Assembly: GCA_951799405.1 (NCBI GenBank)
Contig: CATOGX010000086.1
Coordinates: 1-64,000, forward strand
DNA: 64,000 nucleotides
Direction of reading: 5' to 3'
Origin: Agapetus fuscipes
Lineage: Eukaryota > Arthropoda > Insecta > Trichoptera > Glossosomatidae
In this document: positions 22,871 through 32,443 of the stretch, piece by piece
Numbering within the stretch: the first letter of the stretch is position 1
How the letters are laid out: each line of letters opens with the position of its first letter
Translations under genes and position numbers: made by a program
Notes under the pieces: model-generated
The model's database searches: none
Told to the model about the DNA's origin: nothing
What the model saw: only the letters and a program-made list of their open reading frames with translations

Positions 22871-23012
22871 GAATGGATGGGGTGAGAAAACCATCCTTTG
22901 TGAATTAGAAATGCGCTACCCCACTAATCATACAAAAATCCGAATTCAGTCTATCCATAACCTTCCAACTATTAACAGGTGTGTTTCCTAACTGGAAAGA
23001 AAAATCGTAAAA

Positions 23013-23089
23013 ATGCCAAGCCATACAATTTCCAAATGCACAAACACTACGAGAAATTGTAATAAAAAATCTGGAGTAACTTTTCACTC
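23013..23089 (+). CDS. Possible first exon of a THAP-domain protein
   Basis: A 26-codon frame from an ATG reads MPSHTISKCTNTTRNCNKK then SGVTFHS and stops. The start of THAP domains is M..(C)..C.N.......SGVTFHSFP, and many animal THAP genes have an intron right after FH(S/R). Here TTTCACTC|GTAATT gives a matching donor at 23090. THAP domains bind DNA through a C2CH zinc site; the first Cys of the usual pair is Ile/Ser here, a possible defect. I could not find the second exon (AVPYTF-type block) downstream. It may be a relic of a P-element-like transposase or a dead exon. Confidence 0.35.
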
Positions 23090-23093
23090 GTAA

Positions 23094-24893
23094 TTACCAG
23101 TGAATATAAATATTTAAGTAAATTCAATTGATATTTTATCTGCCGATACCTTTAGCCACAAAACAATAGCCCCGCTGTCAAACCGTCGGCCATTTTTAGT
23201 GATAGAGATGTGATGATGATAAAATATAGTATCTGATACCGTCATGTGAGAACATTTTTTTTTTGTGAAATGTATGTATTTGAAGTGGTCTGTATTTCAA
23301 AATTCAAAATTTAAATTTCTACCCTACACTTTTTGTTTCATTTATCCTGTTATATTTCAATGAAATTTGATTTAAAATAATGTTTTTTTTTCTTTGTCTT
23401 TTATAGATATTTCTCCTAACGTCATTGAAAAAACTTAAAATTAAAATAATGTAATTTTAATAATTTTCACAAGTAATTACGTAACATTAAGTAAAATATT
23501 TACGTTTATGGAACAGAAGCATTAAAAAGTATCAGATATTTTCAAAACCTTTGACAACACTAAATTATGTTGTCAAGGAAAATAACATCAACAATTCGTT
23601 GCTAAGTAACATTACCTGCTTACATAAATTAACGACGGAGTAGAGACACATAACGTGATAGAAAAGGACAACAACAAAAAACGTTTGTTGTGCGAGCGAA
23701 ACAAAACAAGGGACAATGTCTGGCGAAATTAGATTTCAGTGACTGTATGGAACACAGTGTTTAGAACTAAATCAAATAAATAGCCTCTCCATTTAATAGA
23801 ACTCGATGGGCACAACCCCTTTTTTTAATTGTACCAAAAAATTTTAATTTTAAATAAACTGGGCATTATGAAATTTTTTTTTTCTACAAAGTTTAAATTG
23901 TACTATTTTTAATAGGGTATTTGCAATAGTGAGGAATATAATAAAAAGTATATTATTTTGATAGATTTCGAAAAATCAAATAATAATATGTTGATTTGAA
24001 GTCGAAAATATTTTTTTTCGATTTTATATTTAAAAAAGAAAATACAGAAATTTGGACAAGTTTTTAAACGGATATGAGATCTGCTTTTTCTATTTCCGGT
24101 GCTGTGACGTCATATGTTGACGTCACTTTCTTTTATTGACATTCCATACTCTGTTGACATGTGTTGTTGACAACAGAAACAAATGAAAACAACATAAACA
24201 AATGAAATGTTTTTAAAGAAACACACAAACTTGTTGAAAAATAACAGCCTTAACGGTGTAAACATTAAAAAGCGATGTTTGAATTACATGAATGTGAGGG
24301 CTGTCAGTTGACACGGCGTTGTTTACAAGACCGTGACGTCACGCGAGAAAATTTCATCTAGTAGCGTTTAGGCGCGAAAATTCAAAAATCGATTTTAAAA
24401 TGCTTATAACTTTGCTAAAAATACAACTTAAATTAAAATTCAAGAAGTTTTGGGCTAATAAAGCATAAACGAATTTAAATCACAAAAAAAAGAAAAATGT
24501 GAAAATACCCTAATTCTTGACCAAAAGTATTGACTGTATTATTATGTTGTCATCATTTTTGGTGTTATGAGCTATAAAAATTATACAATTTTGTTAAAAT
24601 TTAATAAAACTTAAGCTTGTTGCGCTTTTCAAATTTTATCTTAAACATATTGTGAATTTTTAAAATTTTATTGTACTAATTCTTGTTTATTACTACTCCA
24701 TGACATGAATTGATGCTAATGATGATTTTATATAGTATTTTCGTCTCACAAAAATGACTGGACGTTAAATTATTCCATTTTTTACTTAATGTAGGGATAT
24801 TTTGAATTTCTGCTTATTTTTTTAAACTGTTTCCGGGGGCTATCTTTCATATCCGGAGGCAGTTTTCATAGGTCCGACAGCAGCTGACAGTTA
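23094..24893. other. AT-rich intergenic DNA
   Basis: No gene or clear element seen apart from the diverged repeat unit at 23798 and the TGACGTCA motifs listed separately. Confidence 0.35.
24104..24126. promoter_or_regulatory. Paired CRE-like palindrome
   Basis: GTGACGTCA and TGACGTCAC are separated by 5 bp, making a 23-bp inverted pair. A third TGACGTCA lies at 24334-24341. These match the ATF/CREB consensus, but no gene start is assigned nearby, so function is speculative. Confidence 0.3.
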
Positions 24894-25100
24894 AGGCTTG
24901 TTCGCACAAGGCGACTATTTTAGTCGAGTACCGAGTAATTTAGTGGTGGGCTATCCATCGTTTCATATAAAAATAATACTACTTGGTTACATTTTTTTTG
25001 TTCTAAGACCGCTCTCTAAAAACCTACATACTCTGTGGCCCCGCCCACCATTAAATTACTCGGTACTCGACTAAAATAGTCGCCTTGTGCGAACAAGCCT
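24894..25100. mobile_element. MITE family F (207 bp)
   Basis: Terminal inverted repeats of about 54 bp start AGGCTTGTTCGCACAAGG and end with the exact inverse. It is flanked by TTA (24891-24893 and 25101-25103). A TTA/TAA duplication suggests PIF/Harbinger mobilisation. There is no ORF. Confidence 0.85.
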
Positions 25101-25103
25101 TTA

Positions 25104-25891
25104 GATATTACGCGAAGGATTCGCGCCAGTAGGCTCTTGGCTGGGGAACCGGAAATACATGAATGGTGGTAGATTTAAATTGGCTGCAAGGCGGTAAATT
25201 TAAATTGGCTGCAGTTTGAAACTATTATTCTGAGTATTAAAATCATGATATTATATAGCCGTTATTATAATTTAAATTTGTGGCAGTTTGAAAATATAAA
25301 TCTTAGTTTTAAAATTATGTTATTAGGTATTATTGCAAAAATGTCTTTCAAATTTAAATTAAATTGTTTTTTTTTTTAATAGATTTACTATTTTTGTAGC
25401 TATTCAATATATATCACTATTGTGAGTAAATGGGTGTGTGTGTGTGTTTCTGCAATCTATTTATTGTAAAGGTAAATGTGCACAACTTTTTTTACCTATT
25501 TGTATCTTATTTATTACCTTACTTATTTTTATGAGTGAAACTAATTTTATTATTTTAGAATATTGGTATCTTTTAATGTCAACATGTAATTGGAACAATA
25601 CGTAATTTTATTATAAATATTTAAAAATATAAATGGTAAAACATTGTTTTAATTCACTTTTTTCTTTTTTTTTGCTCGAATATTTTCGTAATTTTATTAA
25701 TTTGTATCTTTTTTTATATTCTGAAGTATCCTATCCATTATTGTATTGTTCTAAATAAATAATAAAAATGTGATTTTATGGCCCATATATAACGGCGGCA
25801 AATTTCAATTCAAAATATAAATCAGTTATCTTTAAATTTTAGTATTATAATTCCGTGATTCAATAGCCCTTATTTTAAAAGTTAAACTTAA
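25104..25891. other. AT-rich intergenic DNA, nothing seen
   Basis: Only homopolymer-rich sequence and a short TG microsatellite near 25434-25448. Confidence 0.4.
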
Positions 25892-25895
25892 GGTG

Positions 25896-27723
25896 TGTAA
25901 AGATCTGACTCCATCTATATTCGTTTATACATCCGAAATTTTATACAAAGTATTATATATCTCTATGACACTTAAAAACTTGAGACAAAAAAAAGAAGGT
26001 ACCCTAATTAAAAAAACCTTGAGCTGTCCTTTGACGCATTGCTGGGCTGTATTCAGTTTCGATCTGTTTCCTGGGGGTGACGCGTCTCTTCTAGATAAAA
26101 TCCGAAAATTGCTGTTTAATATTTGATTTGTGGGTGTTTGTGTGAGGATGGAGCTGAGAATGGACCTGAGATGCTGCCGGGAGAAAATAATTAGGCTGAT
26201 TGCACTAAAAATAACTAATGTCGCGACAATTAATACAAACTTAAAACCAGTGGCGTGTTCCTGTCCGTGAGTAAAGCGGTTTGCATAATTATTTTTCTAC
26301 CATTCGAATTTCGATTGGTTAAGGCGTTATTTATGGGGATGTGGAAAGGTCTTTCGTAGTCTGTGCTTCGGGTCTTCCACCCATATCGGGTTTTCCCCAT
26401 ATTGAGGTGTACCAGGAACAGGTTATGGAGTAGATATTTCTACAAATATTGTTTTGCCAGGTTTTCTTTATTTTGGCATCTGTCTCGGGTCTACTTGGCC
26501 GGACTTGCTGAGTATCAGACGGTGCCATGGTATTGCGAATTTTGGTAGGATGATGGGGTAAATTAGAAGCTGTCTTACCTAACAAAAGCAGCTTGGAATA
26601 GAGTATGGAGTAGGCGCGCGTTAAGTTTTGGTAACGGGAATGCTGAAATATCCGATCCAGTGGGGTAACACTTAGTCGAAGCTGGTGACAAGACTTCCTT
26701 TCCTTTTTCCAAGAATTAGCGTGCTAAAGTCCTGTGACGATTCTTTGGTACAAGAGAGAGAGCGTCAAGCTTGTAAACCGATCGGTTAATCTCACTTCGG
26801 GGTCGCAAGTCCCCGACTTCTCCATTGGAGCTAGCAGGCAGATTTTCTACTTAGAGGTGGGATTTTAATTAAAATAAGTATGGGGTGGGTGGAGGTAGAT
26901 TTTGCTATTATTATAAATATATTATACGTAATACATTTAGGCGCTATGTAATTTATTCATATTGTTATTATAATGTTATTTTGCAAATTTATGTAATGTT
27001 TAAATAACAAAACTAACAAAATTAATCTGTTGTGTTCGCGGAAACTTCCCCCCTTTTTCCTTGTTCCTCGTTTTGTATACGCCTTTGAATACGTTGACTG
27101 CCATGTTTTTTTTTTTTTTCCTATACGCCGTGACCTTGCCAGAGCGGGTTCTAGTAACTTCACAGAAAACAAAATCCCATTAAAAATGAAAGTCACTTGT
27201 TTTAAAATCGGTTTTAATATCATATAGTCATTTTGCATTACACGTAACTTAAATCTCGTAAGCTTTTAATTATAATTTTGAATTTACAATTTAGTTAGAA
27301 AATGCGTATGTTCCACACCAAACGATAACGATTTTGGGTTTGCCACTAAAGTAGATTTTGAAACGGTGAAACAAAAAATTACACAACGTTCCGTTTCATT
27401 ATCTTCCACACGACGAGGAGTCCTACCATTAGCTAGACGATCACACAAATGGCCAAAACTACCTACGATCACTCCGATGAGGCAGCGAGGGATTATCAGC
27501 ACTACCAGTACCAGTTCCAGTAGCAACAAAGGATTAAGGATCTTCAACAATCTCTCCGAGAGGGAAGATCTCACCAATTGGAATCATCTGGAGAACCTTG
27601 GATGTCAAGAAGGCAGGAGCACGGCTTTGGCTCGCCTGTACCAGAACACCTTTTCCAGAATACCCAAGATGGACCACTCGTCCACTACTCCATTTTCATT
27701 TCGCCAGGGGGGGGAACTCTACA
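25896..27723. mobile_element. Solo LTR 2 (same family as 2285-4198)
   Basis: It starts TGTAAAG and ends TCTACA, flanked by GGTG at 25892-25895 and 27724-27727. It is 1828 bp without insertions, so it gives the intact length of the family and the empty site for MITE A copy 1. The two LTRs have different target duplications, so they are separate insertions, not the two ends of one provirus. No internal region is adjacent. Confidence 0.7.
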
Positions 27724-27993
27724 GGTGGTACGACACATAGATGGTAACAAAAAATATTCATAGATGGTACGCATCAAAAAAAATGTATGGGGCAATCCGT
27801 CGGGAAAATATGAAAAACTACTGTAGTTTTACTTCCTTCGAAACTTTTAATGCATTGAAAATAATATGTTGATTGCGCTATTCTAATATGAAATCAATCT
27901 GAAATCGCTAAGGTATTCATTTCGGTCATTAAATTATGCGTAAATTTCATATTTTTCGCCATTTCGCCATTGCGCCAACGCGACCGATGCGAT

Positions 27994-28468
27994 GGGCTAC
28001 GAGTATCTTATCTTGGACACAAACCTTTTTACTTTATAGTAACCTATAAATAACCTAACCTAACCTAACCTAACCTTACCTAACCAAACCTAACCTAATT
28101 TGTGCTTTAAAGTCATGTGCTGTACATTTTTTTTTTTTTTTTTTTTTCGGACGAATAACAATACTTTATAACAGTCCTTCGGACTGCTATAAAGTAAAAA
28201 GGTTTGTGTCCAAGATAAGATACTGGGCTACGAGTATCTTATCTTGGACACAAACCTTTTTACTTTATAGCAGTCCGAAGGACTGTTATAAAGTATTGTT
28301 ATTCGTCCGAAAAAAAAAAAAAAATGTACAGTGGACTGCACATGACTTTAAAGCACAAATTAGGTTAGGTTTGGTTAGGTAAGGTTAGGTTAGGTTAGGT
28401 TAGGTTAGGTTAGGTTAGGTTCCTAAAGGTAGGTTAGGTTAGGTAGGTTAGGTTAGGTTCCTTAGGTC
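27994..28468. repeat. Head-to-head telomeric fold-back
   Basis: Plus-strand CCTAA repeats (28051-28098) and TTAGG repeats (from 28360) flank an inverted spacer with arms meeting at an 8-base loop (28225-28232). Both arms carry the same variant telomeric units in mirror order (aaccttacc/ggtaaggtt, accaaacct/aggtttggt), the same oligo(T/A) tract and the same 33-bp hairpin. They differ by a 7-bp insertion (about 28331-28337) and tract length. A 46-bp piece of the right inner arm (28225-28270) also occurs directly at 27994-28039. Confidence 0.85.
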
Positions 28469-29128
28469 CTAAAAGGACTTGTTGGAATAACCAGCAAGTC
28501 CGAACGAGAGGGTCTGCCAGGGATCCAGGGCATCAGGAAAGGTGCCAATGGGTCCCTGCAGCTACGCCTGACGAGGGGAGACTCCAGGGGACCTGCTCTG
28601 GAGAAACTTCTCGAAAGGATGGCAGGACCCTCTATGAAAGTTAAAAGATGGGTCCCTAAAAAGACCATCTATGTCAAGGACCTCTACGAGGGTGTAGAGG
28701 TCAAGGACCTCAAAGAAGCCCTGTCTCGGGCCCTGGGGGAGAGCCTCGAACAAATCGAGGTTTTCCCACTGAGAACAAGACAGGACAGGTCAGCTGCGTG
28801 CACGGCGAGGGTGCCGTGGACGAGGAGTGCAGATGACCTGATTCAAACCGGTCGCCTGACAATTGGCCTCCTCCGATGCCGAATCCGGCAGAAGGTGGAG
28901 GTCAAGCAGTGCTTCCGCTGTCTTGGGTTCTCTCACGTCGCAGCTAAATGCGACGTGCGGGAGCCCGGGAGCGCAGGCCTGTGCAGGCGATGTGGTGAGG
29001 AGGGGCACAACTCAGCGGGTTGCAAAAGCCCGCTGTGCTGTGCACCCTGTAAAAAGCAAAAACTGCCGTCCGCACATTGGTGCGGTAGTGCGCAGTGCGC
29101 TGCTGTCAAGCGATGCCTCCGGAGATGA
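28469..29128 (+). pseudogene. S1 ORF1 (Gag-like) C-terminal fragment
   Basis: It is in frame with the last 219 codons of S5 ORF1. It keeps all three zinc knuckles (CFRCLGFSHVAAKC, CRRCGEEGHNSAGC, CAPC...HWC), which in this family bind element RNA. The N-terminal and Gln-rich parts are absent through 5' truncation. It ends in TGA overlapping the ORF2 ATG (ATGA). Confidence 0.85.
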
Positions 29129-32100
29129 CCGCGCTAAATATCCTGCAAATCAACCTGGGTCACTGTCAAGTGGCCCAGGACCTGATGCAGCAGGTAGCGT
29201 CGGAGAAGAAGGTCGATGTTGTTCTGGTGTCGGAGCAGTACCGTGACTGTAACAGTCGCTGGTACTGTGACGGCGACGGAGTGGCGGCTATTTTTCTTCC
29301 GGCGCAGGGGGCGGTCGTCTCAGGACGCAATCGAAATGCCAGCAGGGGATGGACCTGGATTGAGGTAGCAGGCTGTAGGATGTACAGCTGCTACTTCTCC
29401 CCAAATGTCTCTCTGCAGCGGTTCCTCGACGATCTCCACGACCTGGAAACCGACGTCAGGACGTCCACGTTGCCGATAATCATGGCCGGTGATTTTAATG
29501 CCTGGTCGACTGAGTGGGGCTCGGCGACAACCAACAGACGGGGCTCCATCCTGGGTGATGTGGCTGCGAGCCTGCATTTGCACATTGCAAATGTGGGCAC
29601 GGAGTTCACGTTCCGCAGGGGAGTCACGGGTTCAGTTGTCGACGTAACCTTCGCCAGCGAGGAAATAATCGGGCAGGTGAAGCGCTGGCGTGTACTCAAT
29701 GACTACACGCACAGCGATCACCAGTACGTGTCTTTTTCGCTGGAGAGGGGACCCCGATCAGGACGACCCGGTAACTTCACCATAGGCGGCTGGAGCCTCC
29801 GATCTCTGGATCAAGAGACACTGGAGGTCATGGTGGAAAACCTGAAGACGTCGGTTGAGGACGCTGATGGCGCGGCGAGCAAGGTGAGGAGCCTTGGCGA
29901 TCTCACCACGCGCGCCTGCGACGCGGCAATGGTCCGGCGCACGAAGCATCCCGCGAGGGGGCAGGCCTATTGGTGGTCAGACACCATAGCCAGTCTTCGC
30001 GCGACGTGTCTTGCCAGACGCCGGGCCGCCCAGCGGGCAAGGACATCGGGGGATACCTACGACAGTGCCCTTCAACGGTACCGGGACGCTCGCCGAGAGC
30101 TTAAGCTGGCCATCATGCGCAGCAAGGAAAGGTGCTGGGAAGAACTGTGTGAGACGGTGAATCACGACCCCTGGGGACTGCCGTACAAGATTGTGCGACA
30201 GAAACTACGGGGTAGAGATCAGGATCCGTTTCTCATGGACCCCCAGAACCTTACGAGCGTCATAGATGCTCTCTTTCCTGCGCATGACCGGAGGGCGGCA
30301 AGAGGCCCTGCTCCCCCGGGAGCGGACTTCGAACCCTTCTCCCAAGCTGAGCTTGACGCAGCGTCTGCCAGGATCAAAACCGGGAAGGCACCTGGACCGG
30401 ACAACGTCCCGAACGAAGTCGTGCTGGTAGTGGCTAGGAAGTTTCCTGATGTGCTGCTGAATGTGTACAATACCTGTTTGGAGGAGGGTAATTTTGGCGA
30501 CGCCTGGAAGAGGCAGAGGCTAGTCCTCGTCTCAAAAAAGGCTGTCGCCGATGGACCCTCATCTTTTAGGCCTTTGTGCATGCTCGACGGCTATGGGAAG
30601 CTCCTGGAGAGACTCATGGTTGGAAGGCTTCTCCCGATCCTCGAATCCGAGGACGGGGGACTCTCCGAGCACCAGTACGGCTTCAGGCCGGGACGATCAA
30701 CCCTGGACGCCGTGGAACGCGTGGTGGACACCGTTCGGACTGCGTGGGAGGGGTCGGTGAAGAGACACCGGCAGGTCATGTTGGTGACTCTGGATATCCG
30801 GAACGCTTTCAACTCGGCTCGATGGGATTTAATCCTCAGAGAGCTGAGAGAAAGCTTCCGGGTCCCGGAGTACCTCATGGCCATGCTGGAGGATTACTTC
30901 GATGGCCGTGTGCTAGAGTATCGATGTGGTGCCAACGGGGGCTTGGAAACGCGACAGCTGACGTCTGGTGTTCCCCAGGGATCGGTCTTGGGACCGACCC
31001 TGTGGAACGTCATGTACGATGGTTTGCTGCGAACCGAGCTACCGGCGGGTGCTAGCGTCGTTGCTTTCGCGGACGACATCGCTGTGATGATCACCGGCAA
31101 GACTTGCGGTGAGATCACTGTCGCGGGGAATGAGGCCCTCCGCAGGGTGAAGCGGTGGCTGGACCGTTCCGGCTTGGAACTTGCAGTCCACAAGACGGAG
31201 GCAGTATTGTTCAGCCGAAAGCGACGACCCGCGCTGCCAAAACTGACGCTGGGGGGCTTTGAGGTGCCGCTGGTTAAATCCCTGCGGTACCTCGGTGTCC
31301 AACTTGATCGTCGACTCTGTTTCAGAGAACACATCGAGCTAGCGGCGGCGAAGGCAAGCGTGGTGGCGCAACAGCTGGGTAGAATCATGCCGAACGTCGG
31401 CGGGCCCAAATCGAGCAGAAGGAGACTTTTGCACGAGGTGGTGCACTCGACGCTTTTGTATGGGGCACCCATCTGGGCGAAGTCGCTCGAGGTTGAGCAC
31501 TACAGGAAGAAGATGGCAAGTGTGCAGAGGAGGAGTGCACTCAGGGTTATCTCTGGGTATCGCACGATCTCCGAGGACGCAGCGCTGGTGCTATCTTCTT
31601 CACCTCCAATTCACCTCCTGGCGCGAGAACGTCAGGAGAGAAGAGAGCGGAAGAGAGACGGTCTAGAAGACCCCTCTCGAGACGCGATATACTCGCAGTG
31701 GCAGCAGCGCTGGGACACGGCAGTTGGTGGACGCTGGACGCGCAGACTTATCAGCGACCTGAGGACCTGGTGCCAAAGGAAGCATGGTGGTCTGAGCTAC
31801 CGGCTCACCCAGCTGCTGAGTGGACACGGCTGCTTCGGAAACTTCCTGCAAAGGATAGGCAAAGAAGCAGCCGCAGCCTGCTGGCACTGCGATGCAACAG
31901 AAGACGACGCCGAGCATACGATGCTAGCGTGTCCGGCCTGGGCGACTGAGAGGGCGTCACTTGTGGCTGCTCTCGGGGTCAGTCGCCTGGAGGTGGATGC
32001 GGTGGTGACGACAATGCTCCAGTCGCCTGATAACTGGCGGGCGTGGGAGGACTTCGCCTCGAGCGTAATGGGACAGAAGGAGGACGCCGAGCGCGAGAGG

Positions 32101-32136
32101 AGAAGACGGCCTGCGGCCGCCGTAGAAGCCGACTGA
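29125..32136 (+). CDS. S1 ORF2: endonuclease-reverse transcriptase (SART-like)
   Basis: It is 1003 aa from the ATG that overlaps the ORF1 stop as ATGA; another ATG 12 nt upstream is in frame. The AP-like endonuclease spans residues ~4-205, with E37 (VSEQ), D123/N125 (GDFNA), D173 (VVDVTF) and D198/H199 (SDH). The RT spans ~415-735, with KAPGPDNVPNE, D557 (LDIRNAF), GVPQGSVLGP and the catalytic FADD at 648-651. A C-terminal zinc motif is C919..C922..H931..C936. It would nick TTAGG repeats and prime cDNA there. There is no RNase H, unlike the minus-strand family. All catalytic residues are intact, so the protein could act in trans although the copy lacks a promoter. Confidence 0.9.
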   Translation: MTALNILQINLGHCQVAQDLMQQVASEKKVDVVLVSEQYRDCNSRWYCDGDGVAAIFLPAQGAVVSGRNRNASRGWTWIEVAGCRMYSCYFSPNVSLQRFLDDLHDLETDVRTSTLPIIMAGDFNAWSTEWGSATTNRRGSILGDVAASLHLHIANVGTEFTFRRGVTGSVVDVTFASEEIIGQVKRWRVLNDYTHSDHQYVSFSLERGPRSGRPGNFTIGGWSLRSLDQETLEVMVENLKTSVEDADGAASKVRSLGDLTTRACDAAMVRRTKHPARGQAYWWSDTIASLRATCLARRRAAQRARTSGDTYDSALQRYRDARRELKLAIMRSKERCWEELCETVNHDPWGLPYKIVRQKLRGRDQDPFLMDPQNLTSVIDALFPAHDRRAARGPAPPGADFEPFSQAELDAASARIKTGKAPGPDNVPNEVVLVVARKFPDVLLNVYNTCLEEGNFGDAWKRQRLVLVSKKAVADGPSSFRPLCMLDGYGKLLERLMVGRLLPILESEDGGLSEHQYGFRPGRSTLDAVERVVDTVRTAWEGSVKRHRQVMLVTLDIRNAFNSARWDLILRELRESFRVPEYLMAMLEDYFDGRVLEYRCGANGGLETRQLTSGVPQGSVLGPTLWNVMYDGLLRTELPAGASVVAFADDIAVMITGKTCGEITVAGNEALRRVKRWLDRSGLELAVHKTEAVLFSRKRRPALPKLTLGGFEVPLVKSLRYLGVQLDRRLCFREHIELAAAKASVVAQQLGRIMPNVGGPKSSRRRLLHEVVHSTLLYGAPIWAKSLEVEHYRKKMASVQRRSALRVISGYRTISEDAALVLSSSPPIHLLARERQERRERKRDGLEDPSRDAIYSQWQQRWDTAVGGRWTRRLISDLRTWCQRKHGGLSYRLTQLLSGHGCFGNFLQRIGKEAAAACWHCDATEDDAEHTMLACPAWATERASLVAALGVSRLEVDAVVTTMLQSPDNWRAWEDFASSVMGQKEDAERERRRRPAAAVEAD

Positions 32137-32223
32137 AAGGCGTCACATAGCGCGGTGTAGTTGGTAACGCAATGAGCGTTACCACAGCGAGTAGAGTAGA
32201 CGCCATCAGCGCATAAACCATTG

Positions 32224-32267
32224 CCACACTCCCAGCGTAATACTTCATTGGTAGGTCCGGAGTGTGG
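32224..32267 (+). other. S1 3' UTR stem-loop
   Basis: CCACACTCC (32224-32232) pairs with GGAGTGTGG (32259-32267) across a 26-nt loop. The same hairpin is at 33922-33965 (S2), 48905-48948 (S4) and 57665-57708 (S6). In R1-clade telomeric elements the 3' UTR is what the RT recognises, so a role in template recognition is plausible. Confidence 0.6.
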
Positions 32268-32419
32268 TAGATGCTTGCACGGGAGAGGTTTTTAGTGGGT
32301 AGGCCCGCAGCAGGGAGAGTCCCACACTGCCAATCTAGTGACCGGCTGTCACTTGGCGTCTTATAAAAGATTTTCCTTCTTCCAACGCAAAACAAAAAAA
32401 AAAAAAAAAAAAAAAAAAA

Positions 32420-32443
32420 GGTTAGGTTAGGTTAGGTTAGGTT
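32420..32443 (+). repeat. Telomeric TTAGG spacer S1/S2
   Basis: 24 bp of perfect GGTTA units between the poly(A) of S1 and the start of S2. Confidence 0.95.

Larger units (their letters stand above)
28469..32419 (+). mobile_element. SART-like element S1 (5'-truncated)
   Basis: It enters at ctaaaaggacttg within ORF1, retains a 660-nt ORF1 tail, all of ORF2, the 3' UTR and a 26-nt poly(A) (32394-32419), and is followed by GGTTAGG. It is almost identical to the matching part of S5 (50,200-54,150), differing only at a few sites such as 31,725. It has no 5' leader, so it probably cannot transcribe itself. Confidence 0.9.

Noticed and set aside
2285..27723. The two LTRs as the 5' and 3' ends of one huge element
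   Set aside because: Each has its own matching 4-bp target duplication (GTAC and GGTG), and the DNA between contains a host gene and unrelated repeats.
27449..27763. A 105-codon plus frame interrupted only by one in-frame TAG
   Set aside because: It lies mostly inside solo LTR 2, runs past its end, and the homologous LTR at 4010-4200 does not keep the frame. It is most likely chance openness in LTR sequence.
30894..31472. 192-codon antisense frame repeated at 32592, 47575 and 52626
   Set aside because: It is antisense to the RT domain and is repeated only because the elements themselves are near identical; codon constraint of ORF2 and high GC keep it open.
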